A model generated the notes under the pieces. The model did no database searches. It was not told the DNA's origin and saw nothing but the letters and a program-made list of their open reading frames with translations. From Spirochaetaceae bacterium (GTDB taxonomy: Bacteria; Spirochaetota; Spirochaetia; SZUA-6; Bin103), in the NCBI GenBank assembly GCA_028821475.1, contig JAPPGB010000083.1, forward strand, positions 1-64,000: 64,000 bases of DNA, given 5' to 3'. Both the position numbers and the translations under genes were made by a program. Every line of letters begins with the position of its first letter. Positions within the stretch are counted from its first letter, which is position 1. This document shows, piece by piece, positions 41,997 through 50,816 of the stretch.

Positions 41997-43268
41997 CTAC
42001 AGGGCGGCGCGCAGCAGCGCGCGGATGTCCCGTACCAGCGCGCTGTAGCGGGTGGTCCCGGGCGGCAGCCGATTGGTCTCCAGGCGGCGGCCATTGACGA
42101 ACACGGTGGGGGTTCCCTGGACGCCGGCCTGCACCGCCTCGTCGATGTCGCGCCTGATGTGCCGGGCGGTGTCTTCGCTCTGCAGGTCGGCCAGGAATGC
42201 CTCGACATCGTCGATGCCGGCCTCCTCGGCGTTGGCCAGCACGCGTGCCGGAGCGTGGTTCTGGAAGTGCTCGTACAGCAGCAGGTGGAAGTCCAGGAAA
42301 CGATCCTGCTTGTGGGCGGCGTAGGCGGCCGCCGCTGCCACGCAGGAAGAGCTGACCTGCTCGCGGCCCATGTAGGGGTTGCAGGTGGCATCGAGGGGGA
42401 AGAACTTGAACACCACGCGCACGTCGTCGGGGAAGTCCTCGGCCAGCTTCAGTGCCTCGGGATCGAAGCTGCGGCAGTGGGAGCAATTGTAGTCGCCGAA
42501 CACCACCACCTGGACCGGCGCGTCGGCGGGACCGACGCCCGGCGACTGGGCGAGCGTGAACCGTTGCGTAGTGCGGCTCAGGTAGAGCGAGGTGGCGCCG
42601 AGGCCGCCGGCGGAGGAACTGGCCGACCGGCCGGCGAGGCCGATGGCGCTGGTCTCCAGGGCCAGCGTGGCGCCGGCCGCCACCACGCCTCCGGCAGCCA
42701 GGGCCAGAGCCGCCGAGCCGAACGCGGTTCCCGGACCGCGTGCCTGGCGTCCTCCGCCGGCCGCGGCGCCGGCCCGGCCGCGGCGCCACAGCAGCACCGC
42801 GAACAGCGCGAAGGTCACCAACTGCAGTGCCGCACAATACAGGCACAGCGCCCGGATAACCACTGCGGCGATCACCAGCAGCGCCAGCGCCACGACCGTG
42901 GACAGCCCGCTCAGGGCGGTCGCGACATCCAGGTTCACCGCCGCCAGGCGGCGGAACGGGCGCAGCAGTGGCAGCGCCAGCAGGACGCCCATCGCCCCGT
43001 ACACGGCCAACGCCACGGCCGAAATCGGAACCCCCGCGACGGCCGCGAACCGCGATTCGCTGACCCGGTCGCAGTCCACGTAATTGGAAATGCTGCAACC
43101 GCTCACCTGGCCGGCCACGACGTGCTGGAAGTAGTTGTTGGTCAGAACAACGGTCAACACGAGTCCGGCAACGACCAGCAACAAGGCTATCCATGCCAGA
43201 GGATCCCCGGCTCTCGCGGGCGGCGATGCCGACCGGCTGCGTAATGAACTGTTGGGGCGCTGCGCCAT
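41997..43268 (-). CDS. VKOR-DsbA fusion, disulfide-bond-forming membrane protein
   Basis: A 423-residue fusion. The N-terminal vitamin-K-epoxide-reductase domain has helices in residues 23-160, loop cysteines C58 and C66 (GCSISNYVDCDRV) and the quinone-side pair C142-LY-C145. After a linker and one more hydrophobic segment, a DsbA-like thioredoxin domain carries C262-SH-C265 and the cis-proline loop GTPTVFVNG. It should oxidise exported proteins and pass electrons to quinone, replacing DsbA and DsbB in one chain. It sits 20 bp upstream of the exporter operon in the same direction. Confidence 0.9.
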   Translation of the reverse strand: MAQRPNSSLRSRSASPPARAGDPLAWIALLLVVAGLVLTVVLTNNYFQHVVAGQVSGCSISNYVDCDRVSESRFAAVAGVPISAVALAVYGAMGVLLALPLLRPFRRLAAVNLDVATALSGLSTVVALALLVIAAVVIRALCLYCAALQLVTFALFAVLLWRRGRAGAAAGGGRQARGPGTAFGSAALALAAGGVVAAGATLALETSAIGLAGRSASSSAGGLGATSLYLSRTTQRFTLAQSPGVGPADAPVQVVVFGDYNCSHCRSFDPEALKLAEDFPDDVRVVFKFFPLDATCNPYMGREQVSSSCVAAAAAYAAHKQDRFLDFHLLLYEHFQNHAPARVLANAEEAGIDDVEAFLADLQSEDTARHIRRDIDEAVQAGVQGTPTVFVNGRRLETNRLPPGTTRYSALVRDIRALLRAAL

Positions 43269-43575
43269 TGGCTAACAAGGTCGCAGCCTGGCCGAGCCGC
43301 GTCAAGACAGTCAAGGTAGGGGCGACGGAACGCATGCAAACAAACCTGTCCGCTTGCTTGACGGACGCTCATGCTACGCTCACACTACCAACCAACGACG
43401 CGGCGCCGGGTTGGTCGGCGGCGGATCGGAACGGCGGGTTTATGTGGGTTGAATATGAACAGTTTGCCTTTTGTCATGCGCGGGCGCGGTCACTCCGGCC
43501 CATGCAGGACGACACGGGGCCGATACGGCAGCGATGTGGGTGGACCACACTCTCGGGACAGGGCAGTTCTGACTG
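43269..43575. other. Intergenic region without recognised feature
   Basis: About 307 bp between divergent genes. It is somewhat less GC-rich than average and must contain the promoter of the VKOR-DsbA gene, with TTGACT/TTGACG-like boxes on the minus strand, but I could not fix a convincing -35/-10 pair. No coding frame with family features was seen. Confidence 0.4.
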
Positions 43576-43806
43576 ATGCCGCGCGCTGACCGGGGGGCAA
43601 GAAATGTCAACACGAGGGTACGCGACCTGGTGGCCGATCTCGAAGCGGCGGTAGACGATGCGGAATTGATCGTCGACCAGCACCTGCTCGACCGGATCAC
43701 CAATCTCAACCAGGTGTTCGCGACGCTGCACCGGCAGGGCCCGCAGCGGCTGCGCCAAGCGCGCTCCGCCACTTCCCGCCGGCGGACCAAGCGGGACGCA
43801 AGCTGA
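43576..43806 (+). CDS. Small hypothetical protein, 76 residues
   Basis: Not recognised. The frame VRDLVADLEAAVDDAELIVD and LLDRITNLNQVFATL suggests amphipathic helices, followed by a basic tail RRRTKRDAS. It could be a small helical or nucleic-acid-associated protein. The start is weakly supported (ATG 43576 without strong RBS). It precedes the GltS-like gene by 81 bp in the same direction. Confidence 0.4.
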   Translation: MPRADRGARNVNTRVRDLVADLEAAVDDAELIVDQHLLDRITNLNQVFATLHRQGPQRLRQARSATSRRRTKRDAS

Positions 43807-43887
43807 CCGGCCGAGGGCGGCTCGCAGTTATCCCGTCGCCGCGGTGACGCTGCAAGCGGGCCTGCCGCCGCTGCCGGGTTCACGGCC

Positions 43888-45309
43888 GTGAACTTCGCCT
43901 GGGAGCTGTTCATCGACCTCGGGATCATCGCGGCCGCGCTGGTCATCGCCACGCTGCTGCGCGCCTGGGTCCGGGTTTTCCAATCCTTCCTCATCCCCAA
44001 CGCGATCATCGCCGGCCTGTTGCTGCTGCCGTTCTACAACTGGGTCGCACCGTTCCTCGGCATCGGCCGCGACGGGCTGCAGAACCTGGTCTTCCACCTG
44101 CTCAACCTCACCTTCATCGCCATCGCGTTGCGTCCGAGCCCGCCGCGGCAACGGTCCACGGCCGTCCTGGGCACCGCCACGGTGATCATCTCGCAGTTCG
44201 CCCTGCAGGGCCTGTTCGGTCTGGGCCTGACCTTCCTGTTCATCGTGCTGCCGATGCTGCCGGCGCTGTTTCCGAGCTACGGGTTCCTGGTCACGCTCGG
44301 CTACGTGCTGGGGCCGGGGCAGGCATTTTCGATCGGCCTGAGCTGGCAGCCGCTGGGGTTTGCCGACGCGGCGAGCCTGGGGCTGATCTTCGGCGCCATC
44401 GGGTTCCTGGTGGCGTGCTTCGGCGGCCTGTCGCTGATCAATCTCGGCATGCGCCGCGGCTACCTCAAGCTGGACGCGAAGGAGATCCGCGCCCGGCGTT
44501 CCGAGTCGGGGCTGATTGCGCCGGGCGAACGGCGGCCGGTCGGCCTGCGGCAGACCACGCGCAGCGAAGCGATCGACACGCTCTCGCTCATGCTGGCGGC
44601 GGTGTTCGGCGTCTACCTGCTCACCTACCTGCTGCTGCGCGGCCTCACCGGCGTGCTGATGCCGCTCGGCGGCGCGGTGGCCCAGATCGCCGAGGGATTG
44701 TGGGGCATAGCCTTCGTATTCGGCCTGCTGGTGGCCCTGCTGCTGAAGGCGGTGCTGCGCGCGACCGGGTGGGATCACCTGTTGGAGGAGCGCGGCCTGA
44801 CGCGGATCAGCGGCGGCGCGGTGGACTTCATGGTGGCCGCGGCTCTCGGCGCCATTGCGATCAGCGTGGTGCGCACCAACTGGCTGCCGATCGTGGTGTT
44901 TGCGCTGCTGATGGCCGCGCTGGCCGGGCTGTCGATCATGTGGCTCGGGTCGCGCCTGTTCGCGGACGACTTCGCGTTCGAGCGCGTGGTGCTGTTCTGG
45001 GGCACGCTGACCGGAACGCTGAGCACCGGGCTGGCGCTGCTGCGCGCGGTGGACCCGGAGTTCAAGACGCCGGCCGCCTCCGACTACCTGTACGCCTCCG
45101 CGCTCACCTTCTTCCTCGTGCTGCCGCTGATCCTGGTGTCGGGGTTCCCGGCGCTCGCGTACGCCAACGGCAACCGCACGCTCTACCTGGTCACGGTGGC
45201 GGTGCTGCTGCTGTACGTGGCGCTGGTCGCGGGCGCCCACGCGCTGCTGTGCCGGCGGGCCGGGCGGCGCGGGTTCGCCGACATCACGCGCTTGTGGACC
45301 TCCGGATAG
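43888..45309 (+). CDS. Sodium/glutamate symporter-like membrane protein (GltS family)
   Basis: A 473-residue carrier with about 12 hydrophobic segments. N-terminal LFIDLGIIAAALVIATLLR, LIPNAIIAGLLLLP and YGFLVTLGYVLGPGQAFSIG resemble GltS, in which GPGQA is a conserved motif in the substrate-binding re-entrant region. It is longer than E. coli GltS (about 400), with a central cytoplasmic loop (KEIRARRSESGLIAPGERR). Ion coupling and substrate are not evident. GTG start. Confidence 0.75.
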   Translation: MNFAWELFIDLGIIAAALVIATLLRAWVRVFQSFLIPNAIIAGLLLLPFYNWVAPFLGIGRDGLQNLVFHLLNLTFIAIALRPSPPRQRSTAVLGTATVIISQFALQGLFGLGLTFLFIVLPMLPALFPSYGFLVTLGYVLGPGQAFSIGLSWQPLGFADAASLGLIFGAIGFLVACFGGLSLINLGMRRGYLKLDAKEIRARRSESGLIAPGERRPVGLRQTTRSEAIDTLSLMLAAVFGVYLLTYLLLRGLTGVLMPLGGAVAQIAEGLWGIAFVFGLLVALLLKAVLRATGWDHLLEERGLTRISGGAVDFMVAAALGAIAISVVRTNWLPIVVFALLMAALAGLSIMWLGSRLFADDFAFERVVLFWGTLTGTLSTGLALLRAVDPEFKTPAASDYLYASALTFFLVLPLILVSGFPALAYANGNRTLYLVTVAVLLLYVALVAGAHALLCRRAGRRGFADITRLWTSG

Positions 45310-45351
45310 CGGGCAGACCGCCGCTGCCGGTGCAGCGGGCTGCCGTGCGTC

Positions 45352-45726
45352 TCATCCCCCCGCGCGCTTCGCCGGCCAGCCGCGGGCGGCAAGCTCCGCC
45401 ACCAGCAGGTCGCGATGGTCACCCTGGATTTCGATGGTCCCGTTGCGCGCCGTGCCCCCGGAGCCGCAGCGGCGCTTCAGTTCGCTGGCCAGTTCCGATA
45501 ATTCCCGCGCACTCAGAGGCAGCCCGGTAATCACGGTCACCCCGCTGCCCTTGCGGCCCTTGGTCTGCCGTCCGACCCGCACCGGCCCCGGCGCCCGCGG
45601 GCGCCGCGTACGCCGGTCGCCCGCACACGCGCAGCGCGCCACCGGGCGCCCACAGGCGGGGCACAGCCGGCCTTCGTCGCTGGAGTAAACAAAGCCGCCG
45701 CCGCCGCGACGGCGGGCGCGACTCAT
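45352..45726 (-). CDS. yciH: SUI1/eIF1-like translation factor (YciH family)
   Basis: A 124-residue protein. After an N-terminal zinc-ribbon-like part (CPACGRPVARCAC) comes the SUI1 fold: VTVITGLPLSARELSELAS, LKRRCGSGGTARNGTIEIQGDH and LVAELAARGW. In bacteria YciH influences fidelity of initiation, discriminating against poor start codons. It is 16 bp from the end of the PhyH-HEAT gene in the same direction and may be co-transcribed. Confidence 0.9.
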   Translation of the reverse strand: MSRARRRGGGGFVYSSDEGRLCPACGRPVARCACAGDRRTRRPRAPGPVRVGRQTKGRKGSGVTVITGLPLSARELSELASELKRRCGSGGTARNGTIEIQGDHRDLLVAELAARGWPAKRAGG

Positions 45727-45742
45727 CGCAGCACCGGACCCG

Positions 45743-47554
45743 CTACACCGCGGTGACCGGAGCGTCGCCGCGCTGACGTTGGAACACCTTCATCAGCTTC
45801 TCGAAGAACTGCTTGCGGTCCGCCTCGGTCACCACGCGCGACGAGAACCAGCGCGTCCAACTCAGCGCGTCGGCCAGGTGGCCGAGCGCCTCGGCCGTGC
45901 CGATGCGGCGCAGCTGCTCGCCGGCGAACGCGGCCACGTAGGGCTCCCGGTCGTTGACCGCGCGCGCGAGCGCGGCCGTCGCCTCCGGAGTGCGCGCGTC
46001 TACGCGGATCAACGCCTGTACCGCCACGTTGCGCAACTGCGTGCGGGAAATACCGACCTCGAACAACGGTTCGCCGCCATCCTCGCTGTCGAGCACCGGA
46101 ATCAGCGCGTCGATGATCGGCGCCGCCGGCGTGCCGATCATGCCGAGGGCGGAGATGGCGTGAAACCGTACCGGAGCGGTATCTTCGCGCACCGCCCGGA
46201 TCAGGGCGCCAACCGCGCCGGCGGCAGCCGGTCCCATCTCGCCGAGGCCGTAGGCCGCGCTGGCACGCACGTGCTCGGCCGGATCGCCGAGCGCCTCCAT
46301 CAGCGGAGCCGCCGCGGGCACTCCGATGGTGGCCAATGCGTCGGCCACGTGGTTGATGTTGAGCACCTGGTTGCGATCGAAGTAGTCGGCGCCCTCCTGC
46401 AGCATCGCCAGCAGGTGCGGAACGGCCTCCTCGCCGGCGGCGCCGAGCGCGTACAGGGCGTTCAGCCGCACCGGCTCGAAGGTGTCGCGCAGCGCGCCGC
46501 ACAGCGGCTCCGCCACTTTCTCGGCAACCCCGTCATCACGCGCGGCCGCGAAGCCAAGCGCGTTCGCCGCGCCTGCCCGTTCCAGGTCGTCACCCGAAGC
46601 GAGCGCCGCGAGCTGGTCCTGCACCGCACCGGAGTCCGCGCCGGGGCCGCGCGCGAAGCGGTCCGCGCTGCCGCGCAGCCAGTTCCAGATCGAGCTCCAC
46701 ACAATCTCGTTGTCGGGAGCGCTGTCGGGCAGCGCGGGCGGCTGCCAGTGCACGGTGGTCGAATTCCAGCTCGGAGCGGTCGGGTTGCGGGTGCGCATGA
46801 ACACGAACTTGTGGCCGTAACGCATCCGCTCCATCAGGTTGGCGAGCACCGAGTGTCCGACGTCGAAGTGCATGATCGAGACGGTGCCCATGGGACAGGA
46901 CAACGGCAGCAGCTCGCGGTAGACGTAGCTGTCCGGCAGCAGCAGCGAGCCGCCGGACCCGGTCTCGGGAACGGGAATCTTCGAGTCCTTGTTCGGGAAT
47001 TGCAGGTCGATGTCGTGCGTGAGCACGTTGTGGTACTGGGAGCGCGGAATCACCGCGGTCGGTCCCTGGTCCTGCGGGCAATCCTGCGGATAGTAGAAGA
47101 TGATCGCCCAGCGCGGCACGCGATGGCGCGGCTTGGCGCCGTTGGCGTGGCCGTCCTTGTGCGGGATCATGGTCAGCCGCGGACCGCTATCGCCATCGGC
47201 GCCGTTGCCGCCGGCGCCGTTGCCGCCGTTGCCGGCGGCGGGGTAGTTGGGGTGGCAATGCCGGTGCGGGTGCAGCAGGTAATTCGGGCCGAGAATGCTG
47301 GTCAGCGCGCCTACCACCTCCGGCGCTTCGAGTACGTGGCGCAATTCGGGAATCATCGGTACGATGTTGTTCTGTGGATTGCGGTCGAAGTCCTTGCGCG
47401 GGTCGCTGGTGCCCGCGAACAGGCTTTCGGAGCGGTTGAAAATCGCTTCATGGACCGTGTCCGGCAGGTGGGTCTGCACCTGGACGTAACCATCCACGAT
47501 GAAGCCGCGCATCTGCTCGTCCGTCAGGAGATAGCGGGGATCGATCTTGTTCAT
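45743..47554 (-). CDS. PhyH dioxygenase fused to HEAT repeats
   Basis: A 603-residue protein, about twice the PhyH length. Residues 1-280 are a PhyH-type Fe(II)/2-oxoglutarate oxygenase with H132-K-D134 (MIPHKDGHANG) and the distal H234 in DVGHSVLAN. A Gly/Asn-rich insert lies at 108-124. Residues from about 320 on are HEAT-like repeats (LNALYALGAAGEEAVPHLLAML, HVRASAAYGLGEMGPAAAGAV, RFHAISALGMIGTPAAPII). HEAT arrays are protein-interaction scaffolds, so this oxygenase may act on a protein or within a complex. Divergent from a dehydrogenase 87 bp away. Confidence 0.88.
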   Translation of the reverse strand: MNKIDPRYLLTDEQMRGFIVDGYVQVQTHLPDTVHEAIFNRSESLFAGTSDPRKDFDRNPQNNIVPMIPELRHVLEAPEVVGALTSILGPNYLLHPHRHCHPNYPAAGNGGNGAGGNGADGDSGPRLTMIPHKDGHANGAKPRHRVPRWAIIFYYPQDCPQDQGPTAVIPRSQYHNVLTHDIDLQFPNKDSKIPVPETGSGGSLLLPDSYVYRELLPLSCPMGTVSIMHFDVGHSVLANLMERMRYGHKFVFMRTRNPTAPSWNSTTVHWQPPALPDSAPDNEIVWSSIWNWLRGSADRFARGPGADSGAVQDQLAALASGDDLERAGAANALGFAAARDDGVAEKVAEPLCGALRDTFEPVRLNALYALGAAGEEAVPHLLAMLQEGADYFDRNQVLNINHVADALATIGVPAAAPLMEALGDPAEHVRASAAYGLGEMGPAAAGAVGALIRAVREDTAPVRFHAISALGMIGTPAAPIIDALIPVLDSEDGGEPLFEVGISRTQLRNVAVQALIRVDARTPEATAALARAVNDREPYVAAFAGEQLRRIGTAEALGHLADALSWTRWFSSRVVTEADRKQFFEKLMKVFQRQRGDAPVTAV

Positions 47555-47641
47555 AGCACCACCGAGGATAGCAAATCACCGGCCATTGCGGCGACCGGCA
47601 CCCACGCGGCGCGCGCACCCGCCACCACGGAGAGACATGTC

Positions 47642-48658
47642 ATGGAAACCCGCATCTACGTTACTCGCCACCTGCGCAACCCGGAGTTCGCTTCCGCCGC
47701 CCGCTCGGCAGGATTGCAGCAACTCGCCACGCTGGCCCGGGTCGAGGATCAGCCGGCCGCGTTGACCGCCGAGCACGCCGCCGGCGTGGTGGCGGTCATC
47801 GCCGATTCGGCGCCGTTTCACGACAGTTTCTACGCCGCGGCCGACGAGCTGCGCGTGGTGGCGCGCTGGGGCGTCGGCTTCGACCAGGTAAACGTGGCCG
47901 CGGCCACCCGCCACGGCGTGCTGGTTACCATCACCCCGGTGCACATGGACACGGTCGCGGAGTACACCATCGGGCAGTGGCTGGCGACCATGAAGCGCAC
48001 CTACACGCTGAATCGCAACGCGCATGCCGGCGACACGCGCGTGCTGCGCTGCTACGACGTGCGCGGCTCCACGCTCGGCCTGTACGGATTCGGGCGCATC
48101 GGCCAGGAGGTGGCGCAGCGCGCGCTGCCGCTGCTCGGTCCCGGCGGGCGCCTGCTGGTGTACGACACCCGTCCCGACATCGAGGAGCTGGCGCTGCACC
48201 GCGGGGTGGTGGCGGTGTCATCACCGGAGGCGCTGTTTCGCGTATCCGACACGATCTCGCTGCACGTGTCGGGAGACGCCACCATCGTCGGCGCCGACCT
48301 GCTGGCGCAGATGCAACCGCACGCATCGCTGATCAATCCCTCGCGCGGCAACCTGGTCGACGATGCTGCCGTGCACGCGGCGATAGAGGACGGCACGCTG
48401 CACTACTACGTGGTGGACGACCCGTTGAACGGCTCGCGCGCCATCCACCATCACCATCCGCGCATTATCGCCACCAACCACAGCGCCGGCATCACCGTCG
48501 AGTCGTCGGCACGCCTCGACCAGGCGACCTTCGACCAGGTGAGCGCGGCCGTCGCCGGGCGCCGCCCGGCGTACATTCTCAATCCGGAGGCGCTCGACCA
48601 TCCGCGGGTAACCGGCTGGCTCGCCGCCGCCGGTGCACCCGATATCGAACAGGAGTAA
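47642..48658 (+). CDS. D-2-hydroxyacid dehydrogenase family protein
   Basis: A 338-residue protein. NAD-binding LGLYGFGRIGQEVAQRALP; INPSRGNLVDDAAVH with the substrate Arg; TNHSAGITVES with the catalytic His. The usual catalytic Glu (DVF.xEP) is replaced by Asp in YYVVDDPL, a conservative change that may alter activity. It starts 88 bp after the divergent PhyH-HEAT gene and is followed 5 bp later by a fuconate-dehydratase-like gene, so the two likely act in one sugar-acid pathway. Not closely similar to the enzyme at 19932. Confidence 0.85.
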   Translation: METRIYVTRHLRNPEFASAARSAGLQQLATLARVEDQPAALTAEHAAGVVAVIADSAPFHDSFYAAADELRVVARWGVGFDQVNVAAATRHGVLVTITPVHMDTVAEYTIGQWLATMKRTYTLNRNAHAGDTRVLRCYDVRGSTLGLYGFGRIGQEVAQRALPLLGPGGRLLVYDTRPDIEELALHRGVVAVSSPEALFRVSDTISLHVSGDATIVGADLLAQMQPHASLINPSRGNLVDDAAVHAAIEDGTLHYYVVDDPLNGSRAIHHHHPRIIATNHSAGITVESSARLDQATFDQVSAAVAGRRPAYILNPEALDHPRVTGWLAAAGAPDIEQE

Positions 48659-48663
48659 CCCCC

Positions 48664-49974
48664 ATGATCACCATTACCGGGCTCGACGCCCGCGACATTC
48701 GCTTTCCCACCTCCGACAACCTGGATGGTTCCGACGCCGTACACACCGATCCCGACTACTCGGCCGCCTATGTCACCCTGAGCACCAGCGAGGACGGCTT
48801 GCAGGGCCACGGCATCACGTTCACGCTCGGCCGCGGCACCGAGATCTGCATCACCGCCATTCACTCCCTGCAGCACCTCGTGGTGGGCCGCCGGATGGAG
48901 GAGATCGCCGCCGACATGGGCGGGTTCTGGCGCACCCTGACCAACGACAGCCAACTGCGCTGGATCGGCCCCGAGAAGGGGGCAATCCACATGGCCACGG
49001 CCGCCATCGTCAACGCGGTATGGGATCTGTACGCCAAGTGGCAAGGCAAGCCGTTGTGGCGCCTGCTGGCGGAGATGAGTCCGGAGGAACTGGTCGCGTG
49101 CGTGGACTTCCGCTACCTGAGCGAGGCGCTGACCCGCGACCAGGCGCTCGACCTGCTGCGCCGCCACGCGCCCGGCAAGGCGCAGCGCACGGCGCAGTTG
49201 CGTGAAATCGGTCTGCCCTCCTATACCTCTTCGGCGGGCTGGCTCGGCTACAGCGAGCGCAAGGTTCGCGCCCTGTGCCGGGAGTACCGCGCCGCCGGCT
49301 GGCGCGCTTTCAAGATGAAGGTGGGCTCGGACGACGAGCAGAACGTGGCCCGGGCGGCGGTGCTCCGCGAGGAGATCGGCCCCGACTGCCACCTCATGAT
49401 GGACGCCAACCAGGTGTGGGACGTGCCCGAGGCGATCGCCCACATGGAGCCGCTGGCGCGGTTCGACCCGTTGTGGATCGAGGAGCCCACCAATCCCGAC
49501 GATGCCATCGGGCACGGCGCGATTGCCAAGGCGATCGCGCCGATCGGCGTGGCGACCGGCGAGCACTGTCCCAACCGGGTGGTGTTCAAGCAGTTGATGC
49601 AGGCCGGCGGCCTCGCCTTCTGCCAGATCGACGCCTGCCGGCTCGGCGGCGTGAACGAAGTGCTGGCCGTGCTGCTGCTGGCCGCCCGGTTCGGCATCCC
49701 GGTGTGCCCGCATGCCGGCGGCGTCGGGCTGTGCGAATACGTGCAGCACCTGTCGGCGTTCAACTACGTGGCGGTGGCGCCGAGCCTGGACGGCGTCATG
49801 ATCGAGTACTCCGACCACCTGCACGAGCACTTCATCCACCCGGTGGTGGTGCGCGACGCCCGCTATCTGCTGCCCGAGGCGCCCGGCTACAGCATCACCA
49901 TGAAGCCGGACTCGCTCGCTCGCTACGAGTTCCCGTCCGGCGCGGAGTGGGTTGGACGCCGCGGGCGCGCCTGA
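48664..49974 (+). CDS. L-fuconate dehydratase-like enolase-superfamily enzyme
   Basis: A 436-residue protein matching L-fuconate dehydratase in length and features. FPTSDNLDGSDAVHTDPDYS and GHGITFTLGRGTE are typical of that family. The catalytic KxK is in FKMKVG, metal ligands in MMDANQVW, WIEEPTNPDD and GEHCPN, and the C-terminal His in CPHAGGVGLCEYVQHL. It dehydrates L-fuconate to 2-keto-3-deoxy-L-fuconate in the non-phosphorylated fucose pathway. Abuts the convergent short-chain dehydrogenase (SDR) gene with zero spacing. Confidence 0.88.
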   Translation: MITITGLDARDIRFPTSDNLDGSDAVHTDPDYSAAYVTLSTSEDGLQGHGITFTLGRGTEICITAIHSLQHLVVGRRMEEIAADMGGFWRTLTNDSQLRWIGPEKGAIHMATAAIVNAVWDLYAKWQGKPLWRLLAEMSPEELVACVDFRYLSEALTRDQALDLLRRHAPGKAQRTAQLREIGLPSYTSSAGWLGYSERKVRALCREYRAAGWRAFKMKVGSDDEQNVARAAVLREEIGPDCHLMMDANQVWDVPEAIAHMEPLARFDPLWIEEPTNPDDAIGHGAIAKAIAPIGVATGEHCPNRVVFKQLMQAGGLAFCQIDACRLGGVNEVLAVLLLAARFGIPVCPHAGGVGLCEYVQHLSAFNYVAVAPSLDGVMIEYSDHLHEHFIHPVVVRDARYLLPEAPGYSITMKPDSLARYEFPSGAEWVGRRGRA

Positions 49975-50733
49975 TCAACTGGTAAACAGGGAGCCTCGCA
50001 GGTAGCGCGCCTCGTCGGAGGCGAGAAAGGCGAACACCGGGGCGACTCCGTCCGCCGGAACCAGGCTGCGCATCTCCCGCTCGAACCCGGCCCGGTCGCC
50101 GTCCTGTTCCAGCACCGCGCGCAACTGCGCCACCTTGAGCGGCGTCTCGACCGAGCCCGGACACACGTCGTGCACGCGGATGCCGTGCGGCGCCAGCCGT
50201 TGCGCCAGCACCAGGCTCAGGCCGTGCGTCGCCCCCTTGCTCGAACCGTAGGCGAAGGATGAGCTGCCGCCGGTGACGCCCGCTCCCGAGCTGCACAGCA
50301 CGATGACACCGGACCCGGCCGCGATCATCGGCCCGGCAACCTGCTTGCTGACCAGGTAGGATCCCTTCAGGTTGACGTCGATCACCTCGTCCCACACCGC
50401 ATCCGGGAACGACGGCAACTCCGCCGCGGCACCCTGCAGGATGCCGGCCAGGTGCAGCAGCACGTCGACGCCGCCGCCGAACCAGTCCAGCGCCTGACTC
50501 AGCGCGGCCGCGACCTGTCCGCCGTCGCGTACGTCGGCATGCCAGTAGCGGGCACGGCCGCCCGACCGGCATATCTCGTCGACGATCGACCGGCCATCGC
50601 CGTCGTTGATGTCCAGAGCCGCCACCCGAGCGCCCTCCGCCGCCGTCAGCCGCGCGGTGGCGCGGCCGATTCCGGTCGCCGCGCCGGTTACGATGATCCT
50701 CTTGTTTGCAAGACGCACGGTTACCCCTATCAC
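49975..50733 (-). CDS. Short-chain dehydrogenase/reductase
   Basis: A 252-residue SDR. Cofactor motif TGAATGIGRATA, LDIND at the NAD-binding acidic position, the LHLAGIL strand, the catalytic Ser in VLCSSGAGVTGGSS and the Tyr/Lys pair in FAYGSSKGA (YxxxK). C-terminal PGSVETPLK is usual. NAD rather than NADP is suggested by the acidic D after strand 2. Substrate unknown; given neighbouring genes it could oxidise a sugar in the fucose-type pathway (fucose or 2-keto-3-deoxyfuconate dehydrogenase). Confidence 0.88.
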   Translation of the reverse strand: MIGVTVRLANKRIIVTGAATGIGRATARLTAAEGARVAALDINDGDGRSIVDEICRSGGRARYWHADVRDGGQVAAALSQALDWFGGGVDVLLHLAGILQGAAAELPSFPDAVWDEVIDVNLKGSYLVSKQVAGPMIAAGSGVIVLCSSGAGVTGGSSSFAYGSSKGATHGLSLVLAQRLAPHGIRVHDVCPGSVETPLKVAQLRAVLEQDGDRAGFEREMRSLVPADGVAPVFAFLASDEARYLRGSLFTS

Positions 50734-50816
50734 GTTTGCGCCGCGCCCAACCAGCCCCGCCCCGGCAGTCGGCCGGCGACCGACACCGCGGCGGGACGGT
50801 GGTATAGGATGGCGCC

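Noticed and set aside
43804-43860. TGA ending the 76-residue small ORF as another Sec codon
   Set aside because: The downstream frame has no recognisable protein similarity, no cysteine-like context and no clear hairpin at the right spacing.
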